Assembly: GCF_002994745.2 (NCBI RefSeq)
Contig: NC_037090.1
Coordinates: 31,540,501-31,604,500 of the forward strand
Length of the DNA stretch: 64,000 bases
Reading direction: 5' to 3'
DNA from: Rosa chinensis
Lineage: Eukaryota > Streptophyta > Magnoliopsida > Rosales > Rosaceae
The notes below the pieces were generated by a model, which did not search any database, was not told the DNA's origin, and saw only the letters and a list, made by a program, of their open reading frames with translations. Of this stretch, positions 27,831 to 38,444 are shown piece by piece (the first letter of the stretch is position 1; the number at the start of each line of letters is the position of its first letter). Both the position numbers and the translations under genes were made by a program.

Positions 27831-28794
27831 CGAATGGTTTACATTGAAAGATCTATTTTAAAGAAAAGGTGGATTTGGAATATTTCTTAAATCGTGCTGC
27901 ATGCTAGATTTAAAGAAGAAAATGGAAAAGCATTAAATTATCTTATTTTCATTCGTAAATTACTTTATTTTGGTCCACTCACTCTAACGGTTTTCAATGC
28001 TTTTCCCTGGGCCCTTCGGTTTTCAACTGCCCAGATTTCAATTTGCCGAGGTCTAGCGTTCAAGGAATCGATACCTAGGATCCACCACTTCCGTTTTGAC
28101 TGTAGGTTATCACTTAACCTACTTATGTAAGATATCGGCTTAATTTTAGTAGAATTGCTCTGACAACCAAACTTAAGCTGGAGGAATGTTTAATATTCGA
28201 GAATTAAGCTGTTATGGTTGTGCTAAGATGAATTACCATTCAGAATGTAACTTATACCTGGAATGTAAATATTTGGAATGTATAATTGGTTGTGATGTTA
28301 GTTTAAACTTTATGTCCAGGTTTTGTTTTTGGGTAGTCCATTTTAGGGGAATTTCCACTAAATTTTTGGTAAAACTTTACCAAAGGTGGGCTCCGCAGGC
28401 CCAGTTCAGGTTTCAGGGTGAAATTCGGTTCGGGTTCTGTTAGCTGTGGCTTCAAGCTTGACAAAAATTGTGAAAAGGGAAGAGAAAAAGAGGATGGGAG
28501 CTCATCTTGGTTGATTGGAGCGAGAAGGCAAGAGAATAGTAAAGAAGTGAATAGGGAACCAGATTAATATGTCGAGCTTGACGATGTTATCTGTTGGCTT
28601 CTCTAGATTGTTTTTTTTTTTTTTGGACTTTGGGTGTCCACGTAGTCTGTTGGAGTACTTGAGTTTGTCTTCAACTTGAATAGGGAACCCATATTCCAGG
28701 TCAAGTGTTTGACGGACATTGATAATGGGAGTAAACTATATTCATACATATAAAATGTGCTTATAATTATTTTTATCTATATAAATATATAATC

Positions 28795-31431
28795 GTCCGG
28801 ATCAAGGGACACATAAATTTACACAATTTTTTACACTTCTTATAGACCATTGGATTTTAAATGTTTTAATGAGTAAGATTAATTGTGTGAATGATGTCAA
28901 CATATCAAAAAATGACAGGGCATATGATGTGGCATCAATTTAATTTCACAATAACGAAATTGGATTAGATTTTATTTCAAAAAAGAAAAGAAAATTAAAT
29001 TAGATTAAATTTTTCTTTATATAAATAGAAGATGTAATACTTATATTACAACTAACAAGTTAATTGAGTAAATGTACAGAAGAACACAATCAAAAATGAA
29101 GGGAAAAAAAAACACATGAACAAGAACGCCTAGATGAAGAATTCTATCTCTATCTCAATTAATAATTAAACTAGTTTAATCCATGAACTTGTCAGTATCA
29201 ATTTGGTTTTAAAACTAGTTCAATCTTGTTTTATTTCCCGTGCTACATAATGAAATTTCAGCTTTGATAGTTTGGTCAGCCCATAAATATTGGTAGCAAG
29301 AGGCTAGTTAGGTTCTGTTAGAAGGTATATATGAGAACTTGATCAAATTCTCTTGAAGAAAAAGCAAAACACATCTCATTACTTAAGAGGAGAAACACCT
29401 CCAGACCTATATAGTTGAAGTCCATAATCCGTATGAAGAGAAGTGAATGGAGGCTAACAGGTATCATAATCAATGAGAAGAGTAGTTGAAATAACAAGTT
29501 ATTAAAAGAAAGGGGAAGAACGACTAATATCTTCTTTGACTAATTGTATAAATGAAATTGGGCAACGGAAACAGAATCCAATCCATGCTTTTGATACCAG
29601 CTTGGAGAAGACGATAGAGATATACAAGAGCTAGGTTCTTTGTTTATTCTTTATGTTTTTTCTGGGAGGTATTCATCTAATTGCATTTTTTTTTTTTAAA
29701 AAAAAAACAAAACAAAAAGAAAAAAAAGCATAGATGATTAGATTGGCATTTGGACCTCCCCACTTAATACAGCTCCAATTTACTTTTACAAATAACCAAT
29801 ATGGTATCTACACCTCCCTAATTTTTCCAAAATACCCACCGTTCAATAAAATCAATATATAAAAGCTTTTTATTTTTTTAGGTTCTATTCATATCTCCAA
29901 AATTGGTAATCGGACCACCTTTAATTTTTAAATATTTCACAATCCTATTTTACCTTTGATGCAATTAAGCTAAGCAAAAAGAATTGAGAAAATTGAGTAA
30001 AGTGCGTGCATCTGTTAATCTCCCATATCCTTATGTTATACATCAATTGAATGTGTTTGATATGTCAAATGAATATGGAACATTGAGTAAATATCAAAGA
30101 TGACAACATAGATGATTAGATCCCTTTTTTTTCTTGATATATATCTCAAATTATTCCTTATCATTAATCAAATTATTTGATGTAATACAAGACCATGATC
30201 TCAAATACATGGATGCAAGACCATTATTTGATGTAAATCATGTAACAAGGAACTCATTACACTATGACAACAGTAGCATACAAGATCATTTCCTATGTGA
30301 TGAATGATTACAGAAAAAAAATGAGAATCATACAAAAAAAAACAGATTATGTAACTCCTACTCGCATTTCTAGAAGGAAAGAGCCATGAGGACTCTTCAT
30401 TTCCCTCCTTGCAGCATCCACACTAATCTTCATCAATAATAAAATTATTGTGATAACTTATCAACTTCGACATAGTGACATAGTCTGATTCACCTTCTTC
30501 AACAGCTCTTGGTCTAATGGGAGCTGCTTGAACACGTACATCGCTCACATTCCTGACTTGACACTTCTGATATATTTCAGGCCTTTAAACTATTTTCAGT
30601 CCCTCACACGCCACTACATTCATTATGTCTCTATCATGTCCTACTCTTTCGAAAAATAGATGTTGTCGATCCTCAAAAGGAATGGTGGCCTAGCCTCAAA
30701 GACATAAAAAAATGAATCGAAGTGGAAGAGTGCATGTTTGAATTGTGTGAGAAAGAAAGGTGAATTGTATGCTAGTCCTTTTCAATAATTCGATCTTAGA
30801 GTTAAAAATTTCAATAATTTATCTCCTTGTGCATTTGCAAGTCTTTTCCTCTAGGATTATTGTTTTCTCTTTGTAACTCCTTGATGGGACTCTCTTCCTT
30901 GATTGTTTGTTCTATGATCGAGATAATCCTTTAAGTATAATTTTATGCTAGAAAATATGATGTTAAGGCCCTTTACCAATGTATATTTAGGGTTTACATT
31001 GGAGGAGAAAGTTTTCTCCAAGTTGAAGATTATTACAGTTCATAGAGGTAAAAAGAGACTTTTTTTTTCTTTCTTTCTTTTGTGTCTTTATTGGTAATTT
31101 GTCATGAGTTGACAAAAAAATGTCATCTATAGATATGTCGAATTACAATAACATAAAAAGCAGCTTGACTGGGGTCTGGGTTCCAAACCCCTTTTCAAAA
31201 AAAAAAAAAAAGAGGTCCAAATGCCAATTTTAGAGGTATGAATAGAAGCTCCCTTAATATAATCCAATTTCGTTATTATGAAATTAAATTGATGCCACAT
31301 CTTATGCCCTGTCATTTTCCTATATGTTGACATCATTCACACAATTAATCTTAGCCATTAAAAGATTTAAAATCCAATGGTCTATAAGAAGTGTCAAAAA
31401 TTGTGTAAATTTATGTGTCCCTTGATTCTGA
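28795..31431. mobile_element. Element with long (about 170 bp) inverted terminal repeats
   Basis: The left arm 28795-28968 and right arm 31261-31431 are inverted copies. For example ATCAAGGGACACATAAATTT at left is the complement of the right arm's AAATTTATGTGTCCCTTGAT. The interior is AT-rich and non-coding. Long inverted repeats suit a Mutator-like or foldback element. The flanking AT-rich sequence gives no clear target duplication. A second inverted-repeat element (29881-31249) lies inside, its right end almost touching this element's right arm. Confidence 0.65.
29881..31249. mobile_element. Inverted-repeat element, family A, copy 1
   Basis: Left end GGTTCTATTCATATCTCCAA and right end read inward GCTTCTATTCATACCTCTAA continue into matching AAATTGG-A-T-GGACC words, about 38 bp of imperfect inverted repeat. 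The subterminal TTTCACAATCCTATTT recurs in copy 2 (35429-35455). Part of the right-end motif also appears at 29738-29760, just outside the left end. No ORF with a domain. Confidence 0.55.
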
Positions 31432-31628
31432 CCCATATATCTTCTAATAAAAAAGTCTTTATATATCCTTCAAGTCTATATATAGTTATATACTCTTTTT
31501 ATATTTTTATATGCTATAAAAATAAATTATAAATTAAAAAAAAATTAAAACCGCCTAGGCATCTGGGCGCTAGTCCCCCAACCGCCGCCCGACTAGCGCC
31601 TAGCGATTTTTCGAATCTTGTACCTAAC

Positions 31629-32040
31629 AATCAGAGGGCGGAGAACCAAACCATATTTACTGCTGAAAATTAGTGTTACTTGGAAGATCTTTGCAATTTG
31701 GATTCATTTGGATGAACGTAATTACCTGGGAAGCATATTTCTTGTCTAATATTACAGTTCATTCCACTTAATAAACGTATAATTTTTCCTTCCTTTATAG
31801 GTAGATGTTTGATTCATGATTGACTTGTCAAATTAAAAATAAAAAAAATAAAAAAATATTATAAAGAAGAGTAATTAGGGTAATTTGTAAAAAAAAAAAT
31901 TGAATTAAAGTAGTAAAAAAATAGAGAGAGTATGTGAATAGAGAAAAAGTGTGTGAATAACACCACTCTAAACTTATTTACTAAAAGAACAAAACAGCGT
32001 ACTGAAGCAAAGAGAGAAGACCTCTGCAATTAAAGAAGCG
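31629..32040. other. AT-rich spacer
   Basis: No gene, RNA gene or clear repeat seen. A- and T-runs dominate. Confidence 0.5.
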
Positions 32041-33340
32041 TGTGCTGCATTATGTACATGTTTGGCCCCCATTTACGCAAAAGCGAAGTTATCCTGCAAA
32101 TTTGTAAGGCGCATTCAGACCTAAAAGAGAAGGCCTCCATGTATAACCCCATAAAAAAATAATAATAAAAAAAACACACACACCTCCACATTTACATAGC
32201 ATATGCTGCATTAAACATGTTTTTTTGGTTTTTTTTGGCAACTGAGCATTATACATGTTTGGCCCCCATGATTATTATACACAAAAGCAAAGTCATCCTG
32301 CAAATTTGTAAGAGCAAATTCACCCGTTGGGTCACCAGGTTACCAAGTCATCAGGGCAGGAAACTATTCATTGCCACTAGACCTTTGCTTCCACCCGTTG
32401 GGGTCAGGGTCACCAGTCAATTACTGTTCATCAAATATTTTATTAATTTTTTTAATGTAAATGAGAAATGTATGATGTAAATAAATACTATTTATGAACA
32501 TTTTGGAGATCCAAGTAAAGAAAATTTGTTGGGTAGACAAATTATATACTCATTTTCCGACCACTCATTTTTTTTTTTAAATCCACCGACACTTTTATCA
32601 TAGGAACAAAAATAATTTCGGAAGTAAAAAAGATTGTTTTTTTGTGAGAGGTAAAATAGGAGGTGAGGTATTTATAGGAAATTTTATAATTTTTTTATTT
32701 TTCATACCTTTGTAATCTACCCGTTGTAATCTAACTGATTTTTTTTTTTTCACCTTCATTCGTCCTTAAGTATCCACCGTAGGATCATTTTCACATTCAA
32801 ACCCAACGACCCAGATTTCAAAGCAGCCCAGCTACTTGCTTTTCTGGCCTTCCACGTGCCTCTCCTTCTCTCCTGCCTTTGTGCCACAGTGGAGCCCTGG
32901 GTCACGACCTCAGTCACCAAGTTGACTGAGCAATTGTCCTGGGTCAATTACTATTGGCTTGCCCCAAGCTCGGTGGAAGCAACATTTTGGACTTTTTCCT
33001 GACTTGGGTCATGATATGACGTGGTGCCCGGGCAAAAGGAGGCCCGGTGAACTTGCCCTAAGGTGCATTCGGTCGGACCTAAAAGGAAGTAAAGAGAGAA
33101 GTTAAGACCCCTCCACAATTACATAAAGAAGCATGTGCTGCAGTATACATGTCGCCCATTATTATACACAAAAGAAAAGTCATCCTGCAAATTTGTAAGG
33201 GGCGTTCGGTTGGACCTAAAAGGAAGTAAACTGAGAAGATCTCCATATATGTTTACCCAAAAAAAAGACCTCCATAATTATATAATTATAAAAAGAAGCA
33301 TGTTGTCATACATGTTTGACCTCTATTATTATTACTAACC
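32040..33340. repeat. Diverged tandem repeats, split by a MITE
   Basis: The unit GTGCTGCA..TA.ACATG, then ACAAAAGCAAAGT and ATCCTGCAAATTTGTAAG, then GACCTAAAAG-A-G--, recurs starting near 32041, 32207, 33072 (partial), 33133 and 33298 (partial). Copies differ by substitutions and small indels. The second copy was cut by the Harbinger-like MITE at 32312-33058: its left part ends in TTTGTAA and its right part resumes as GGTGCATTCGG. No coding potential. Confidence 0.7.
32312..33058. mobile_element. PIF/Harbinger-like MITE, TAA target duplication
   Basis: The left terminus GAGCAAATTCACC and the complement of the right terminus, GGGCAAGTTCACC, are inverted repeats (11 of 13). The 3-bp duplication TAA flanks both ends (32309-32311, 33059-33061). 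The exact site is confirmed because the interrupted sequence is a known repeat whose intact copies lack the insert. It is 747 bp with no transposase. Confidence 0.72.
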
Positions 33341-35395
33341 TCATGTCTGCGCAATGTACGTGTTATGTTATTGGTGAAAGAGAGAAAAATATGAAAATTT
33401 CCTTGTTACCCACTTCTTCAATTTTTTTTTATATTATGTATTTTTTCTCTTACCATGATATCATTGTAAATTACTTATTTGTATCATGAGAGGTATGATG
33501 GACCTTCCACTATTCGGTGAATGCACTGGATTCACATGACCAAGGAAGATAAGAGTGCACTACAACAGAAAATTGACGATGGAGTAATGTCGACTAGGAC
33601 GACACTCATAAGTCGGCAACACAATATTATTATAATGAATAGTGCCTGCAATGCAACTTTGGATTCTCGTTTTTTGGGGTTATATGAATGCTCATGTGCA
33701 TACTATAGTGTTGCTTCAATAATCATAGAGAAATCCTTTCTTTAAAGTTCACGTTCGGTAGGTGGCTCTATTTTGATTTTTATCAAGATTACTAGAGTAT
33801 AGAGTATAGACCAAGGAGTTCGCACTAGGCTTCTTGACTCTGGGTCTTAGAGTATCGGTCAGGGTAAGCTATAATTGGCCTGCTATATGACTTACTATCA
33901 AGGAATATTCCATGGAAACTTTGAACAGAATAGTAAAAGTTTCCCACACGGTAAGCCAAAAGCCACAAGGCATAATTGAAAACAGTAGTATAATTCATTA
34001 TTATGTCTTAATATAATTTAATCTAAATATATTCAATATTAGACTGAAATAAAAGATCTCGTTGTGATCTTCATAATAGTTTAAATTTTATTACTAAGAA
34101 ATTTATAAGCATAAAATGATAAAATTTTAGAAGAAAAAAAAAGTGTAATTAAAATTGATAAAGGATACACATAGAATAAAAATAAAAAATAGAAGTGCTA
34201 TATCAACTTGATATGGATGCCATGTATGGCTTGAACCTATTGCCAAACGGCAAATTTTTTTTTGCAAAAACGTGAGATGCCTTATGGTGGGGGTGATGAT
34301 CATATATGGAGTTATGCCCTACAATGACAGATGGTCATAGGGGTTTATAATTAAAAAGACAAAAGAGGATGAACAAGAAGAAACATGACTTATACAAGAC
34401 GGAACAAATCGTGAAGTCCTTGAATACAAATGCCTCCGCATGTAGACGCTTATAACAAGGTTTTAGCAAGAAGAAGATAGCAACTTAGAGTAGCAAATGG
34501 CAATAAGGAAAACTTTAGGTTAGCTAATTGGTCATTAAGCCTACACAAAATTGAGAACCCTATCTATTAAAGCAATTACCCATTACAGAGTGTCCAATTC
34601 TCATTGAGAGACAAGGCCAATAAAATGCAATTAGGCCAACCAACTCAAATGTAATACTAAGGGTCTTGAATTACATGCAGGCACATATTCATAGTCATAT
34701 TCACACAGTCATCGACTGACCAAGATTTTGTGGTCACTTATTATTAGATTTTATATTAATGGTTGAGATTAAAATACTTGAAATTAGATATAAAAGTATG
34801 TGACTACATAATGCTTGATCATCTAGTGACCTTGTGAACATTACTCATACAAATTATGCGATGTAACATGAGGGAAAAGATCTAAAGATTGATAGTACGT
34901 ACCCATGACATTATCTAGAAATTTTTAATCTTTACAATTACCTACATTCAATGTAATATTTTCGTTTCTGTAAATTTTTATGTTGTATCTACAAGATAAG
35001 TTTTATACAAAATATTAATAAAATTTCTCAGCAGTACTTGATATTTTAGTTACCGTAAAATACAGGGGTATTCGACAAAACTAAAATACACCGGTGGTAT
35101 ATATAGAAGTGGATTTTTTAGAACAACCCTTCTGAATTGAACCACTAAATTTTTTAGTAAAACCAAACCCAACTGACTGGTTGGTTACGAAAACTGATGC
35201 TTGCAGTGTAATTTCTTAAGATAAACCAACAAAAACCAAACCCCAACTCAGGGTTGTTGGAAAATAACCCTGATAGGTGTGAAAAATTGGAGAAGATGAG
35301 TGTAAACCGCGGCTTGCGACATGGTTGGGAGAGAGAGAGAGAATAGAAGGGTCTTTTTTGGAATACATCTAAAATTTTAATGGAATAGATAAAAT
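33340..35395. other. AT-rich spacer with a duplicated segment
   Basis: 33640-33775 is a diverged copy of 18320-18460 from downstream of ABCD1 (shared TTGGGGTTATATGAATGCTC, then GTTGCTTCAATAAT and TTCTTTAAAGTT). The rest is low-complexity AT-rich DNA without recognisable genes. Confidence 0.6.
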
Positions 35396-35399
35396 TGTG

Positions 35400-36804
35400 G
35401 CTGTATTCAAAACCCCATATTATCATATGGACCTCCCTTTATTTCACAATCCTATTTGGCCCTCTTGCAAACTAAAAGAAAAAAGTTTCTAGTTTGGTCT
35501 CGTACCTCTCCCCAGAGATCCCAGTTCCTCTATCTATTTTCTCTATCAAATAAATTTAAATCAAGTTTGAGAAAAGTGCATTGGTGGGGTTGAGAGGCTT
35601 AACTGCGTTCCTTTCCCATATTCTATCAAAATAAGTACTATCTGATCCAGCCAGAGATTTATCAAAGAAAGAAGTTAGAGATTGGCTGTTAAGAAGAATA
35701 GATGCACAGCTGTCGCTATAAACAATGGACATTGGAATAGGGAACGTGGTTTGCTATCAATTTCGAACAAGCAACTCTTTCTTTAATCTTATGGTTTGTG
35801 ATTGAAGACTTGAGGGATTAAGCACATTTCATTGCAAATTGGGGTTTTGATCTAGTTCACGTTTGTGATCTCTAAAGCATCGATCAAGGTTTGACTTCTT
35901 CCAATTTTAATTACAAATGGTTGACTAATTTGTCTTTGATAGATAGATGAATAATCGAGTTGTGTGCTGTATTAGATTAAAATTAACCATTGATTTCTTT
36001 AGAATGGCATCCTTGATGCTCGATGCTACATTTTTCTTGTTGCCTCTACGCTAGTTTCTCTCATCCTAAAAATACAATTTTTTTTTAATCTCATTATGTT
36101 TTTTTTTTTTTGATAAAAAGGCCGTCAAAATTTTATTGAAATAGGGAAGATTTCAACCATTCGATGCAAATATGCAAACATAAAGAAAATAAGCAGTACA
36201 AAAGGAAAAAATGCAAAAATTACATCGAAAATTAAAGGAGCAACAGTAGCAGCGTTTAAACACATAACTGAATTTACACTCGCCGACTCAATCCCAAGGA
36301 GGACAAACCGAATGCGTGCTCTGACGCCAACGAAACCAGACTCACATGCACCGATTCAGTTTCGATCATCAGTCGACAATAGAAGAACAGCGTAGCCATC
36401 ACCTTCCCTAGCTATCCAATCACCCAAATCCTCTAATGTAGATTTGCATGACCGTACCTCAGCGCCGATGAACCACCTTAAACTCACCACCCAAAACCTG
36501 CAACAGATCAGTCACCACCTCCTAACAACCCCTACCGAAGAAACTAGCCAATATATGTACCACTAGGCTGCATCCTAGAGTAAACTCTATGAGAATGGAG
36601 AAGATTTAAGAAATAGCGATCCGAAGAGGACCGCCGTTCCCAAACCCTAGCAGATGCTAGGTCACTTTCGTCTTAGAAAGGGAGGAAGGATGGAGGTGTA
36701 GATAGAAAAAACATATAAGCAGCATTACTGGAAATTTAATGGTACCAAATATTATAGGAGGTCCAAATATTAATTTTAGAGATCTGAATAGAATCACCAC
36801 ATAT
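35400..36804. mobile_element. Inverted-repeat element, family A, copy 2
   Basis: The left end (TATTCAAAACCCC...ATATGGACCTCC) and right end (GGAGGTCCAAATATTAATTT, AGAGATCTGAATAGAATC) are imperfect inverted repeats of the same type as 29881-31249, and subterminal TTTCACAATCCTATTT is shared. A retroposon-like unit on the minus strand lies inside. Boundaries are approximate. Confidence 0.45.
36098..36660 (-). mobile_element. Retroposon-like unit, poly(A) on minus strand
   Basis: Read on the minus strand, the unit ends in TTCAATAAAATTTTGACGG, a short CTTTTTATC and an A-run (poly(T) at 36101-36112 on +). The upstream 500 bp is GC-balanced compared with its AT-rich surroundings. No domain recognised and no target duplication found. 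A LINE or pseudogene 3' end is the likeliest source. Confidence 0.45.
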
Positions 36805-38444
36805 CCTTTAAATACATACCCAAATGCATAAAAATCCAACGCACTCTAAACTAGTTAAACCCAAACTGATATATCAAACTTTTCAGAACGGTTTTAATTT
36901 TCAAAAACAGAAAATTATTAGTACTAATTTTGTAAGGGGCATTTCATTTTACACCCAAATTTGATTACACATATTAGATTAAACCCATCCATGATTTTTT
37001 CTTTAATATACACCCAAATTTGTTGATTAGGTTGATTACATATATAAATTCTCATTAAGTGACATAGAAAATAAAACATGTCTTTGTCAAAAATTTCTTA
37101 ATATGCCACAGGCTCTAAACAAATACACTTGATGAACTAGACCCTTAATTGAAGCTCTCGTAATCAATACCTAGATCGACGTTTATATCTAATTTTCTCT
37201 ATTTTGTGGTATGTTTTTTCTATGTAAAAGGTATGTTATTTTTCATATAAACATCTGAATGGAAAGCAAACATAGGTTAATAACATTTTATACAGTTGTT
37301 CTATTTGTGAGCTATACCTCATCATTAGAATGCTTTTTTTTTTTTTCTAGAGAATTTGATTTCAGGTATTTATCTAACATACAGGAGGCTTAGATTTTGG
37401 TTTATACATTCGATTACAGCTTAAATATTAATAGGTTTTGTATGACATCTCTATATTAGAATTTATTATTATTTTTTATATCATACTCTTTGTTAGGTTT
37501 TCTATTATATTATATCTATGATTGTATAAAGAAAAATGTTACACCTATGATTGGGGTATATATCATTGTGTGTCGATCTCTATTAAGCTTGAACATTTCT
37601 ATTATTTAAGCCATACCTACATATACATACTTAGTAGGTACATTAGCTAGACATGTATTATTTGAGAGAATGTAAAAGGGCAAATTAGATATACATGAAA
37701 ATAAGAAAAAATATTAATTATAGGCATACAGATTATATGAATGGTTTTTTTTTAAATTTTATTTTTTCTGAATCACTCTATATAGAAGTTTTATTAATGT
37801 GATTTAGGTAAATTAGAAAAAAAAAAAAGTATGTATGGATTTTTTCTAATAGAAGGTTAACTTTTTGAGTTTATATCTCATTTTCTCATTTTGTAAACTG
37901 TTAAGATCGAAAAACCGAACCTATAAAACCAAGTAGCTCTCCATATTTATAATTTATGAATGTCCACCGACTTTATGTACAAAAAGATAAAAACTCCCGC
38001 CGGCTCTATTGTCTTTGAAGAGTCCAGGAGAGAGAAGAGAGAAGAGAGAAGACTCTCTACTCAACAGTGAAATGATGAATAGACAATACTATAATAGAGG
38101 CATGATGAATATTATTGACCACCGGTCCTCGTGTCTCTGTTGGCCACCTGCTGACAGTAGACGTTGGACAAAAACAGGCCGGGTTATCTTGATTCTTCAT
38201 CTAATCTCAGAAAAGTCCAAAGGGTTGAATTTTCAGCAAATAATAATGACTCGCTGGCACTCATTTTAAACATGGTCACCGTAACACATCACGTTCGATC
38301 GTTGAATCTGTAGTTGTGTACCTTTCAATTTGTTCTGGGTGCGTTTTCTTTTTTCAATCAAGTTAGTTATCTGGGTGGGTTTCATTTTGATTTCTTGAAT
38401 CAAGTCAGCATCAAAGTGGTTATCTTGCAGGAGGTAATTGATTG
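36805..38444 (+). promoter_or_regulatory. CLC-c upstream region and probable leader
   Basis: 36805-37930 is AT-rich with no gene seen. Composition changes near 37980, where a purine-rich tract (GAGAGAAGAGAGAAG, 38028-38051) and GC-balanced sequence begin, suggesting a leader. A TATTTATAAT box near 37946 is a possible TATA element. A good acceptor (TTATCTTGCAG, ending 38430) 14 bp before the ATG suggests a leader intron. No transcription start can be fixed. Confidence 0.4.

Larger units (their letters stand above)
25894..28446 (+). mobile_element. LTR-like block (possible solo LTR), boundaries approximate
   Basis: The stretch begins TGTTATACCCCATA and ends near GGTTCGGGTTCTGTTA, resembling long LTRs of plant Ty3/gypsy elements. 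It has a TATAAAT box near 26351 and no protease, RT or integrase coding. It contains the hairpin array (27548-27830) and a nested hAT MITE (26753-27338). I could not find a clean 5-bp target duplication (GTTGT versus GCTGT is the closest), so the solo-LTR call is an inference. Confidence 0.45.
25598..31620. mobile_element. 6-kb hAT-like element carrying nested insertions
   Basis: An 8-bp direct repeat TACCTAAC flanks the unit (25590-25597, 31621-31628). The ends are imperfect inverted repeats: CAGTGTTCTAAAACTCG at left against CAAGATTCGAAAAATCG read inward from the right, 12 of 17 matching. Subterminal regions on both sides are rich in GGCGCCTAGGCG-type words in opposite orientation, a familiar plant transposon signature. 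No transposase ORF is visible. Much of the length is later insertions: an LTR-like block, a small hAT, and an element with long inverted repeats. Confidence 0.72.
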
